A stretch of DNA of 27,782 nt from a virus, in IMG/VR virus record IMGVR_UViG_3300044695_004891, positions 1 through 27,782 of that record, one strand, 5' to 3'. The notes under the pieces are model-generated. The model did no database searches. It had not been told where the DNA came from and saw only the letters and a list, made by a program, of their open reading frames with translations. Both the position numbers and the translations under genes were made by a program. Each line of letters opens with the position of its first letter. The stretch's first letter is position 1. Positions 6,518 through 14,246 of the stretch are shown piece by piece.

Positions 6518-8742
6518 CACATCACCCCTGGAGGCATCGGCATGCCAGGCATCGCCAAGGGCGGCGCCGGCTGCACTGGCAGCTGATCAGGCAACGGCCC
6601 CTGGGCCGTGCCAAACATGGTCTTAAGCTCGTTGCGCTGCCGATCGACCTCGGCCTTGATCACGGCCATGTCGACCTGCGCGCCATACTTGGCTTGGATC
6701 TCGGCCGCCTTGAGCAGCGCGTCGACGTAAAGCTTGTCGCGCTCGAGATCCGCGTCGGCCGCGGCCTTCTGGCGCTCGAGCTCCTGCTTGGCCGCGTTAA
6801 TCAGGATGTCCGCCTTGACCTTCTCGGCCTCGACCTGGGCCAGCAGCGTCGCCGGATCAGGCTTGTTCGCCCCCTGCGACATCTGCTGCATGAAGGCCTG
6901 CACCTCCTCGGGCTGGATCTCCTTCCAAAATGCACTTGGGTCTTGGAAGCCAGCCAATTGCGTTACCTGCGCAAGCGCACCGCGCAATTGAACCAGGTCG
7001 ACGAGGGGGTTGTACGGCCCGTAGGTCTGGATGACCTCCTTCTGCTGGCCAATGATCTGCGTCAGGAAGGCCATGCGCTGCTCGTCTGAGCCACGGCCCA
7101 GCGCGATGTTCACGATCATGTCCATGCCGGCGTCCCAGCCCCGCGGGTCGATCGGCACGAACTTATTACGCAGGCGGATGATCTTGGCCTTGTCCTGGTG
7201 CCGCACGACCAGGCCCAGGAGGCCCTGGAAGCACCGCTTCAGCCCATCGGCAAAGAGGCGCGCGATCATCTCTATGCGCTCCTGGGAGCTCGACAGCTGG
7301 GCTTGGACGGCCGCGCGGGTAGTGGACTGCAGCACGTCGGCATCAAGGCCCTGGGAGGCCCTAGAAATGCCCGTGCGCTGGGTCTTAACCTCGTCCAGAT
7401 AGGCCATGACGCCGAGGGCCTGCTGGCCCACGAAAGGCTCGGCCAGCGGCTGCACCATGCCAGGCGCGCGGGCGCGGATGATCGCCCCGGTCTCGACGTT
7501 CATCACGTCGGCCATGTTCACCTGGTTCTCGACCACCACCGTGCGGGGGTGGATGGACTGCGCCAGGCTGTCCAGCGTGTTCCGCATGATCGAAGATTTG
7601 ATCATCTGCAGATCCATTGTCTGGTCTGCGATCGACTGCCCAAAGATCGTGTGCGGCGTCGGATCCGGCGCCAGGATGGCAAAAGGCACCTTCTGCACCA
7701 CCTCGCTGTGCAGGATGTAGGAGCCATTGCCCACGCTGCAGACCTTGTGCAGCTCGGCAATGCCGTCCCCATCGCGGTCGGCGCGGATGTAGCTCTCGAC
7801 GTAGAAGACCTTGTCGGTCGTCTCGTCAGTGGTCTGCGTGATGCCAAAGAAGCTCTGGTCCGCCGGGTTGCGGATCAGCACCTCGTTGTTCATGTCGAAG
7901 CCGCCTGTGCCGGCGTTCTGCTCGATCACGTCGCGCGGGTAGCCCATGGCCACCAGCTCGGAGATCGTCGCCAGCTTGCGCCGGCCGACATAGATCGCGT
8001 CGTCGAGGCTGGTCGCCTCGTTATCGATGAGGAACTGCTCGGGCGGGATGCACTCAACCACATAGCGCGGATTGCGCTTCACGCGGCGGATGCGCAGATC
8101 AGTCTTGGCCTCGCCGGTGGTCATGTCGACCACCTCGGTCAGGCTCTCGACCTCGACCTCGGGATCCGACGTCAGAAGGGCGATTTCCTCCGGCAGAAGG
8201 CCTGAGTAGTCGTAATACTCGACCGCCTCCTCGTCGACCTTGTACCAGGTGAGCACGCCGGTCTTGCAGATCAGCGCGTCTTTCATCGCGTCGTGCAGGA
8301 TGCGGAAGCCGGGGTTCTCCTGCATGAAGACGTAATTGATCAGGTCGGTGGCCTGCTCCGCGGCCGCAATATCCTCGGCCCCCTTCGGCACAAACTCGAT
8401 CACCTTGTCGCCGCCGGTGAAGATCCGCAACAGCGAAGGCAGCATGGCCAGGACAGTGTCCCGCACCTCGGTCAGGATGACCTGGCTGCGCCCCTCTTCC
8501 TCGTTCCCCAGAGGGTCGCCCAGGTAGTAGGCCATCGCAGCTTCGCGCTCAGGCGCGAGATAGCTGTCGATGTAGGTCTGGCTGTCGGTAATCGCCTGGA
8601 AGACGATGTAGCGGAACTCCTCGTCATCCATCGGCTCGTTCTGCGGCAGCATGTAGCCGGTGGCGTCGTTGTAGACGTCACTGCCCACGGGCAGATTTAC
8701 GACATCGGGGTCATACCGGCCTGGTGTAATGCCTTGAGCCAT
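6517..8742 (-). CDS. portal protein (SU10-like podovirus type)
   Basis: 741 residues. The dodecameric portal is the DNA channel at the capsid vertex and docks the terminase. Residues include YIVFQAITDSQTYIDSYLAP near the start, FVPKGAEDIAAAEQATDLIN, GVLTWYKVDEE, and PDPTPHTIFGQSIADQTMDLQ in the middle, all characteristic of SU10/podoviral portals. The C-terminus (about 640-741) is a long Gln/Ala/Lys coiled coil ending in a Pro/Met-rich tail, as in portal barrels. I chose ATG at 8742 because AGAAGG lies nine bases ahead. Starting at 8766 would add eight basic residues and overlap the methyltransferase gene further. Confidence 0.93.
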   Translation of the reverse strand: MAQGITPGRYDPDVVNLPVGSDVYNDATGYMLPQNEPMDDEEFRYIVFQAITDSQTYIDSYLAPEREAAMAYYLGDPLGNEEEGRSQVILTEVRDTVLAMLPSLLRIFTGGDKVIEFVPKGAEDIAAAEQATDLINYVFMQENPGFRILHDAMKDALICKTGVLTWYKVDEEAVEYYDYSGLLPEEIALLTSDPEVEVESLTEVVDMTTGEAKTDLRIRRVKRNPRYVVECIPPEQFLIDNEATSLDDAIYVGRRKLATISELVAMGYPRDVIEQNAGTGGFDMNNEVLIRNPADQSFFGITQTTDETTDKVFYVESYIRADRDGDGIAELHKVCSVGNGSYILHSEVVQKVPFAILAPDPTPHTIFGQSIADQTMDLQMIKSSIMRNTLDSLAQSIHPRTVVVENQVNMADVMNVETGAIIRARAPGMVQPLAEPFVGQQALGVMAYLDEVKTQRTGISRASQGLDADVLQSTTRAAVQAQLSSSQERIEMIARLFADGLKRCFQGLLGLVVRHQDKAKIIRLRNKFVPIDPRGWDAGMDMIVNIALGRGSDEQRMAFLTQIIGQQKEVIQTYGPYNPLVDLVQLRGALAQVTQLAGFQDPSAFWKEIQPEEVQAFMQQMSQGANKPDPATLLAQVEAEKVKADILINAAKQELERQKAAADADLERDKLYVDALLKAAEIQAKYGAQVDMAVIKAEVDRQRNELKTMFGTAQGPLPDQLPVQPAPPLAMPGMPMPPGVM

Positions 8743-8746
8743 CGTC

Positions 8747-9304
8747 TTAGACCTTCTTCCTAACACGCCACCACTGCCAGCCCGCCTCGGACCCGACCTC
8801 GTGGCTTGGGAAAAACTCGTTCACAGCCTGCTTTACACCTTCCATGGGCAGATCGTCACCACCAATTACGCCCCCAGGCTTCAAGCGCGGCCACCAGGCC
8901 TGCAAATCGGCTATGACGTCCTCGTAACCATGGCCGGCGTCGACCCAAATGAAATCGACGCTCTCCTCTGGGAATAAACCAGCCGCCGGCACGGTCGGCA
9001 TGCGCAAAACATTGGCCTTGGGATACCCGGCGCGGCCGATATTGGCCAGGAAGAGCTCGTAGACCTTCTCGAGCTCGGGATCCTGCTGATGCTCAGGCTC
9101 GCAAGAACCGCCCCAATGGTCGACAAAATAAATCGCAGGCGTTTTTCCTGCGTTAAGGGCCTCGACCAGTAAAAAGCACGCCGATCGGCCCTTCCAGCAC
9201 CCCAATTCCACGAAGACAGACCCGTCAGACGCCTCACGAAGGGCGTCCTTGTAGGGCTTGGTGAAGTTAAACCAGCCCTGGATCTCTTCGTAGTAGTGCT
9301 TCAA
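8747..9304 (-). CDS. class I SAM-dependent methyltransferase (Methyltransf_24-like)
   Basis: 185 residues. Motif I is VFVELGCWKGRSA (about residues 31-43), the S-adenosylmethionine site; IYFVDHWGG follows as the acidic second strand. FIWVDAGHGYEDVIADLQAW, then LKPGGVIGGDD, are the later class I motifs. The D-x-x-H-x-Y-E pattern resembles small-molecule or sugar methyltransferases rather than DNA methylases, as no DPPY or PC motif is present. The start is TTG at 9304, overlapping the upstream TGA as TTGA. It sits between portal and glycosyltransferase-like genes, so a joint glycan or virion modification is possible. Confidence 0.85.
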   Translation of the reverse strand: MKHYYEEIQGWFNFTKPYKDALREASDGSVFVELGCWKGRSACFLLVEALNAGKTPAIYFVDHWGGSCEPEHQQDPELEKVYELFLANIGRAGYPKANVLRMPTVPAAGLFPEESVDFIWVDAGHGYEDVIADLQAWWPRLKPGGVIGGDDLPMEGVKQAVNEFFPSHEVGSEAGWQWWRVRKKV

Positions 9305-9462
9305 CGCTTCTTCGCCTTGCCGGCCTCGCTCATGGCGATCGCCAGGGCCTGCTTCTGGCTCTTCACCACCGGCCCCTTCTTAGAGCCGGAATGCAGCATG
9401 CCGCCCTTCCACTCTTTCATGACCTGGCCCACCTTCTTATCGGCCTTCGACATCTTCTTCAT
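9301..9462 (-). CDS. small Lys-rich protein, DUF6496-like
   Basis: 53 residues, highly basic, with core KKVGQVMKEWKGGMLHSGS followed by KSQKQALAIAMSEAGKAKKR. This pattern matches the DUF6496 type of small phage proteins (K.V..e.K.g.LhSGs....rKQAiAIAlSEA.K). It is probably DNA- or RNA-binding or virion-packaged, but the role is unknown. Both ends overlap neighbours: ATGA with the glycosyltransferase-like gene stop upstream and TTGA with the methyltransferase start downstream. The exact fit of both junctions supports it as real. Confidence 0.8.
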   Translation of the reverse strand: MKKMSKADKKVGQVMKEWKGGMLHSGSKKGPVVKSQKQALAIAMSEAGKAKKR

Positions 9463-10139
9463 GCTGCGCTCTCCATGATCTTGGCCGCGGCCTCGTCCAC
9501 ATCGCTCGGAATATCAGCCCGACACGCCTCTGCGTGGTCGTGCGTGAACTCCATCTTGCCGATGTGCTTCACATCCTTCGACAGGTCGTGATCCACCCAC
9601 ACCTTGAAGCCGTGCGCCTGGGCAAGCTTGCAGAAATAGATGTCCTCGCCCACATACATGCCACCGCTCGGCAGGTAGGACACGTTGAACCAGGGCTGAG
9701 GCAGCTTGCGCAAGACCTCAGTCTTCACCAGCATCGCTCCCATGCCGATCGCATCCACCTCCTCGAGGCCCGTGCGGTCGTGCGAGTAGATGCACTTTAG
9801 CGTCGCGAAATCAGAAAAGGCCACCGTCTTCACCGGCAGGCGCCTGGTCGCGTAATTGCACGCCACGATGTCCTTGCCGTGCGCCACGAGCTTCTCGAGC
9901 AGGTAGGGCGGGAAGCGCATGTCGCTGTCCAGGTACAGCACATATTCCGCGCCCGACGTCAGCGCCATGCGCGCCAGCTTCGCGCGCTGATCCGCGATCA
10001 GCGTCCCGTTGACAATATGGACGTCAAAGCGCGCCCCAACAGGCGCGGCCGCATACCAACGCGCCGACATGATCGCCAGATCGTGCGCAAAACCAGTGGC
10101 AACCTCATCGCGCGCGGGAATGCAGATCGAGACATTCAT
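9459..10139 (-). CDS. GT-A-type glycosyltransferase-like protein
   Basis: 226 residues. It opens MNVSICIPARDEV, the first GT-A strand and loop for nucleotide-sugar binding. A DxD motif appears in YVLYLDSDMRF (about residues 65-75). GAMLVKTEVL and the GEDIYFCKLAQAHGFKVWVD segment (about 170-190) resemble the acceptor-side and catalytic acidic motifs of family 2-like glycosyltransferases. Substrates cannot be read from sequence. It is coupled to its upstream gene by ATGA at 10139. With the adjacent methyltransferase it might modify virion proteins, phage DNA bases or host surface glycans. Confidence 0.78.
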   Translation of the reverse strand: MNVSICIPARDEVATGFAHDLAIMSARWYAAAPVGARFDVHIVNGTLIADQRAKLARMALTSGAEYVLYLDSDMRFPPYLLEKLVAHGKDIVACNYATRRLPVKTVAFSDFATLKCIYSHDRTGLEEVDAIGMGAMLVKTEVLRKLPQPWFNVSYLPSGGMYVGEDIYFCKLAQAHGFKVWVDHDLSKDVKHIGKMEFTHDHAEACRADIPSDVDEAAAKIMESAA

Positions 10140-11815
10140 CAGTACCGATCCTCCTGGCCGCCGAGAAGGCCGCCGACGCCTAGGCCGCCGCCGGCAAGGC
10201 CAAGCAGTGGCCGCTCGCCGCGGATCATCATTCGCAGCGTGTCCTGAGGATCCTCGCCGCGCATGCGCGCCGTGTACTCAACGCGCTCATTGAACAGCTG
10301 AGGGAAGGTCCGCGTGGGCGGAGACGCCAGGCCTGTCAGCTGGCCAGCGCCAGCCCAGGCCGCGGCCTGCGTATCGGCCGGCGGAAGGCTAAAGCCCTGG
10401 CCCAGGCGGGCATAGAGCTGCTCGGCGGCCGCATATTCGTTATCGCGCGGCTTGCTCGCCCAGAAGGACGGGATCCCGACCGCCTCGTCCATCGTGAGGC
10501 GCCCCTCGCGGAACAGCTGCTGAGGGCGGAAGGTGATCTTCTTGCCGTCAGGCGAGACCTCGCCGTAACGCTGCGCCATGGTCAGGAGCTCGCGCTCTTC
10601 ATCAGCCAGGTTTGCCACGGCCTTGCCGGTCTTATTCGGCACTGAGATCGACGTCTCGAGGAACTCAGGGTCGCGCGTCCGCATGCCGATGTTGCGGAAG
10701 GCATGCGTGTCGACCGTTACCGGCGTCAGGTTGCCCTGCAGGTTCTCCGAGAACGACGCCGGCTTCGGGTTCTGCAATACATTGAAGCCGCCATTCTGGA
10801 TCGTCGCCGCGTTCTGCAGATGCAGGTTCTGCGCCACATGGCCGTATGGGTAAATCAGATCCTCCTTTGCAAGAGGCTGGCCGTCGCGCGTGTAGTAGAA
10901 GCTCGCATTGCGGATATTCGTCGACACGTCAGACCGCGGCGACGTCGCCGCGACATAGTCCATGTACCGGCGGAAACGCTGGGGTCCAACCTCCGGCCCC
11001 AGCTCCGCGATGAAGGCCTGGAGGATCGGATCTGTGTGATACCAGCGATCGGCGCCCATATCGACGCCCGACTGAATGCTGCCGCGCACGCCCTCCGTCA
11101 CGTCGGGGTTCTCAAGCGCACGCTGCATGCGAGGCGACACGCCACGCGGCGGCACCACACGCTCAAGAGGCGCCTGAGGCGTAGATCCAACACCGGCAGC
11201 CCGAGAAAGATCAATCGGCCCCACGCCCGGCGCCTCTGAGGCGAGCTCACGCAGAACAGACTGCTGCGCCCGCGTGTACTCCGGCCCCTTCACCGCATAC
11301 CCCTCGGGGGTCACAGGCGCGCGCGCAGTACGGCCACCACCGCCGGTCACCGCATCGACAGCACGCTGCATGACATTCCGCGCCCCACGCGCCACCGCAT
11401 CGCCGCGCCCAGCCTCAGCCTCGCTTGGCTCCATGCCCAACAGGCCACCGCCAAGCGCCAAAGCCGCACGACCAGCTGCCGGCGCCATACGACCCAAAGG
11501 ACCAGCCGCCATCAGCGCGACATCGCCGGCCGTCTGAGGCATCAAGAACTCAACCGCACCCGTCGTGCGGCCCGCCCGGCTTGCCACACGATCGGCAGCA
11601 GAAGCCGCCATAGCCGGATCAACACCCCGGCTCACCGCATAGTCATAGGTCTGCTGCCGGATCCGGTCAGGCATCGACAGGAAATAGTCGTAAGCATCGC
11701 CAACAGCCTGCCCAGCACGATTGAGATACCCAGCGACACCAGGCTGCGCAGCCGCTCGCTCACGACGGCGGCCCCTGACCTCTTCATCGTCCTCGCGATC
11801 GAGCAGACCAGCCAT
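10139..11815 (-). CDS. 558-residue phage protein with HhH-GPD DNA glycosylase-like core
   Basis: Residues 1-30 are charged; 90-130 are Ala/Gly-rich and hydrophobic, as in ejected virion proteins. A conserved-looking core runs from about 255 to 530. Within it, YMDYVAATSPRSDVSTNIRNA (from about 284) resembles the LLSAQATDVSVNKA segment of endonuclease III. K351 and D369 in TPVTVDTHAFR are 18 residues apart, the same spacing as catalytic K120 and D138 (AVDTHIFR) of E. coli endonuclease III. A canonical LPGVG hairpin is not present. A DNA glycosylase/lyase fold is therefore an inference. It is coupled to neighbours by TAATG upstream and ATGA downstream. Confidence 0.6.
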   Translation of the reverse strand: MAGLLDREDDEEVRGRRRERAAAQPGVAGYLNRAGQAVGDAYDYFLSMPDRIRQQTYDYAVSRGVDPAMAASAADRVASRAGRTTGAVEFLMPQTAGDVALMAAGPLGRMAPAAGRAALALGGGLLGMEPSEAEAGRGDAVARGARNVMQRAVDAVTGGGGRTARAPVTPEGYAVKGPEYTRAQQSVLRELASEAPGVGPIDLSRAAGVGSTPQAPLERVVPPRGVSPRMQRALENPDVTEGVRGSIQSGVDMGADRWYHTDPILQAFIAELGPEVGPQRFRRYMDYVAATSPRSDVSTNIRNASFYYTRDGQPLAKEDLIYPYGHVAQNLHLQNAATIQNGGFNVLQNPKPASFSENLQGNLTPVTVDTHAFRNIGMRTRDPEFLETSISVPNKTGKAVANLADEERELLTMAQRYGEVSPDGKKITFRPQQLFREGRLTMDEAVGIPSFWASKPRDNEYAAAEQLYARLGQGFSLPPADTQAAAWAGAGQLTGLASPPTRTFPQLFNERVEYTARMRGEDPQDTLRMMIRGERPLLGLAGGGLGVGGLLGGQEDRY

Positions 11816-12333
11816 TACTCTTCCTCCTCGGCACTCATATCCTCAGAAGAACCGCCCTCAGCCTCGCCGTACTCTTCGCCGCCCTCTTCCTCGTACTCTT
11901 CCTCGTACTCTTCCTCGCCCTCCTCGTCGCCCTCGTCCTTAATCGGACCGCCGACAATCCAGGCAGAGCACGTCCGCGCAGCCGCGCACTTGAAATCAAA
12001 GATCTCGCAGAAACCAAGATCACCCGCCTCGACGACCTCCATCGCATCTTCATTCCGGTCGTCAGACAAGCCATTCTCAATGCACGCCAGCATGCGAGAG
12101 GTCTGATTAAACGCGCCGCAATTGCCGCAACGCATCGTCTTGGCCTCGTCGGCCGGCACGTCCCAACGCGCCGCCATACGCTGCCAATACTGATCATTGG
12201 GCTCGTTAGGGTTCATCGGACCATAGTCCGCCTTGTCAATCGCACGACCCCGATTGCGAAGGTTCAACGTCAGATCACCCGTCGCCGCCGGGCAAGCCTC
12301 GCCACCCTCAACGTCGTCCATCATCTCGGCCAT
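11815..12333 (-). CDS. Cys-containing protein with Glu-rich tail (phage conserved)
   Basis: 172 residues. CGNCGAFNQTSRMLAC gives a C-x2-C pair plus a later Cys; LGFCEIFDFKCAAARTCSAW supplies three more. This six-Cys pattern could hold a metal or iron-sulfur centre; similar Cys-rich proteins occur near terminase genes in related podoviruses. The last 45 or so residues are nearly all Glu, Gly, Tyr and Asp, encoded by short tandem repeats of GAGTACGAGGAA type. I chose ATG at 12333 (AAGAAGG, nine bases), not the Arg-rich upstream extension. Function is unknown. Confidence 0.75.
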   Translation of the reverse strand: MAEMMDDVEGGEACPAATGDLTLNLRNRGRAIDKADYGPMNPNEPNDQYWQRMAARWDVPADEAKTMRCGNCGAFNQTSRMLACIENGLSDDRNEDAMEVVEAGDLGFCEIFDFKCAAARTCSAWIVGGPIKDEGDEEGEEEYEEEYEEEGGEEYGEAEGGSSEDMSAEEEE

Positions 12334-12334
12334 C

Positions 12335-12493
12335 TCACTTACCCTTCTTGCGCGCAGCACGAATATTGTCGACAGCGTTCGGATAAGGCCGACCCGCCTT
12401 CGCCGCCATCGCCTTCGCCGCTGCCTTCCGGCCAGGCGAAAGCTTCTTGTCACCCTTCGTCGGATCAGGCGTCCGCCACACAGGCTTCTTCAT
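12335..12493 (-). CDS. tiny basic protein in the packaging operon
   Basis: 52 residues, very Lys/Arg/Ala-rich: it opens MKKPVWRTPDPTKGDKKLSP, continues GRKAAAKAMAAKAGRPYPN, and ends in RAARKKGK. I recognise no named domain. Its ATG overlaps the TGA of the 12490-12789 gene (ATGA), and its own stop is one base before the next ATG, so it fits the operon exactly. Its composition suggests nucleic-acid binding or packaging with DNA. It shares the MK-x-P-x-W opening with its upstream neighbour. Confidence 0.75.
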   Translation of the reverse strand: MKKPVWRTPDPTKGDKKLSPGRKAAAKAMAAKAGRPYPNAVDNIRAARKKGK

Positions 12494-12789
12494 TTCACCT
12501 TGCCCTTGTTCCGCGCCGAAATAGCCTTAGCCTTCGACCGCGCATCTGCCTTACTCGACGCACCCCAAGCCCGCAAAGACAAAAGGAGCCGCGTCGGCTC
12601 CCCATCCTTAAACTCAGGCCCCGGCATGTTCCCCATACGCGCCAAAAACGACGCACGACGCGGGTTGTCGCCGCTCTTCACAGGGGGCTTCAAATCCATG
12701 CCCTGAGCACGCGCAGAAGCACGCCCCTTCGCATTCAAGCCACCACTCGGGCTCTTACCCTCAGCACGCTGCCAAGCCGGCGTCTTCAT
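12490..12789 (-). CDS. small basic protein, DUF6321-like
   Basis: 99 residues, basic. The segment AWQRAEGKSPSGGLNAKGRA near the N-terminus, and later FLARMGNMPGPEFKDGEPTR with LLSLRAWGASSKADA, match the DUF6321 type of phage/bacterial small proteins. No catalytic residues are obvious. It is the first gene of the operon that runs through the packaging and virion genes. Upstream lies a 59-bp gap holding one of the CTTGCG-N7-CGCAAG palindromes. It probably binds DNA or joins the virion; that is inference. Confidence 0.78.
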   Translation of the reverse strand: MKTPAWQRAEGKSPSGGLNAKGRASARAQGMDLKPPVKSGDNPRRASFLARMGNMPGPEFKDGEPTRLLLSLRAWGASSKADARSKAKAISARNKGKVK

Positions 12790-12816
12790 CCAAGAAAACC
12801 CCCGAAATCCACACAG

Positions 12817-12846
12817 AACCTAATCACCTTGCGCACAGAACGCAAG
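12817..12846 (-). promoter_or_regulatory. palindromic operator and putative promoter of the 12789 operon (site D)
   Basis: CTTGCG (12828-12833) and CGCAAG (12841-12846) form a perfect 6-bp inverted repeat with a 7-bp spacer. On the minus strand TTGCGT (12845-12840) can act as -35, with TAGGTT (12822-12817) 17 bp on as a weak -10. The same palindrome stands before three other transcription units. It occupies the only sizeable gap between terminase and the gene at 12789. Confidence 0.6.
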
Positions 12847-12848
12847 AA

Positions 12849-14246
12849 TTAAACCACACCCCTAATCCCACGCTTCAAAGGCTTACCCGCCACCCAGGCC
12901 GTCCCACGACCACCCACCAGCGCCGCCTGGCCGGCAAAGGTTAGGCAAAGAGCGTCTGATAAATCCGGCGACCGAAAACCCCGTTTCTTAAGGCTGTCCT
13001 TACTCTCAACGACGATCTTCCCCGTCGACGTGAACGAATACCTTGGGGTAACCAGCTCGTGCCGCAGCACTTCATCCTTCGGTAGCTTCACCGCGCGGGT
13101 AGCCAGCCAATCCTTGGCGGCCAACCACAGCTCGTCCCTCAGCCGGTGGGCATTGGGGTTCATGGCAGAACTCTCCGCCACATTCACGTCCCGCACATTC
13201 AAACCCATCTCACGCAGCCGGTCCGCCACCCCAGACCCCAGCCCAATCGTGTCCACACAGATCTCCGCCGGCGCATCTTTCTTCGCCTCATTAACCACCG
13301 CACCCACGGTCTGCATCAAATCCAAGCCACCCCAGTGCCGGATCTCCAACACCACATTGCCCTTCCTCTTGCACAAGGCCGTGCGGTCAGTACCAAAGCG
13401 CGCAACGTCCAAGCCATACACCAAAGGCTCCGAAACCCCCACCGTCACGTCACGATCCAAGGCCCCATCCACCAGCTCGGCCGGTATCAGCGTGTCGTCG
13501 TCCGCCAGCGCGAACTCACCCAAGACCCGGATCCGAAACGCATTGCTGCTCTCGCCATACGTCGCCGCGATCTGCGAAATAAAATCCTTCGAGACCAACG
13601 GATTGTTCGCGCACGAAACGTGCATCCGATGCCAATCCTGCGCCAGGTCGTGGTGCGTCTTGTAAAACAACCCGCTGTTGCGCGTCGGGTTGCTGATCAA
13701 GATCGTGCTCGCACTATGCCCCGACATCGAACCAGCAGCCGCCTCAAACACCGCCTCCGGCACAGCTGACGCCTCGTCCACCACCAGCAGCACATGCTCT
13801 GAGTGGACACCCGCCAGCGCCTCAGGCCGCTCGCTGCTGCTGGTCCTGACCGAGATAAACGAGCTCTCCGGCGCGCCCTTCAACGCAATCCGATCGCTGA
13901 AGACCTCGAAACTGTCCCGCAACACAGGCGGCAGCTTGTTCACCCAGGTCTTCAGCTCGGCATACAACGCATCGAACAACTGCGCAGCAGTGGGCGCCGT
14001 AACAACACTCTTCTGCGGGTAGCGCGTCGTCATGTGCCAGATCAAAGCCCAGCTGCAGGCCGTCGACTTCCCCACACCATGGCCGGCACGCACACTCAAG
14101 CGCCGCTCGCCCCTGGCGATCGCACGCAGGAAATCCTCCTGCCAAGGCAACGGAACCGCGCCCAACACGTTCCGCACAAAAGCCACCGGGTCGTTCCGAT
14201 AGGCCTCCAGAAAGGTTAGGAATTGGTTCTTGTCGGTCTCGCTCAT
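12849..14246 (-). CDS. terL: terminase large subunit (ATPase-nuclease packaging motor)
   Basis: 465 residues. The N-terminal ATPase has Walker A GHGVGKST (about 55-62), Walker B LLVVDEAS (about 153-160) and motif III ISNPT (about 184-188). The C-terminal RNase H-like nuclease has YGLDVARFG (Asp 280), CVDTIG (Asp 332) and SPDLSDALCL (Asp 428/431) as likely metal ligands. Length and order are typical. It drives DNA into the procapsid through the portal and cuts concatemers. The start overlaps the small-subunit stop as ATGA, so the two subunits are translated together. Confidence 0.96.
   Translation of the reverse strand: MSETDKNQFLTFLEAYRNDPVAFVRNVLGAVPLPWQEDFLRAIARGERRLSVRAGHGVGKSTACSWALIWHMTTRYPQKSVVTAPTAAQLFDALYAELKTWVNKLPPVLRDSFEVFSDRIALKGAPESSFISVRTSSSERPEALAGVHSEHVLLVVDEASAVPEAVFEAAAGSMSGHSASTILISNPTRNSGLFYKTHHDLAQDWHRMHVSCANNPLVSKDFISQIAATYGESSNAFRIRVLGEFALADDDTLIPAELVDGALDRDVTVGVSEPLVYGLDVARFGTDRTALCKRKGNVVLEIRHWGGLDLMQTVGAVVNEAKKDAPAEICVDTIGLGSGVADRLREMGLNVRDVNVAESSAMNPNAHRLRDELWLAAKDWLATRAVKLPKDEVLRHELVTPRYSFTSTGKIVVESKDSLKKRGFRSPDLSDALCLTFAGQAALVGGRGTAWVAGKPLKRGIRGVV

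Noticed and set aside
6957-6975. A further TTGCG-N7-CGCAA palindrome inside the portal gene.
   Set aside because: It lies mid-gene, lacks the CTAG-like centre of the intergenic copies, and has no -10-like hexamer at the right distance on either strand. Probably coincidental coding sequence, though binding is not excluded.
7198-8205. Plus-strand open frame of 335 codons within the portal gene.
   Set aside because: Antisense shadow of the portal; composition is His/Leu/Arg-skewed with no recognisable domain.
8743-8766. Longer portal start at 8766.
   Set aside because: It has no well-placed ribosome site and extends into the methyltransferase gene, whereas 8742 has AGAAGG nine bases ahead.
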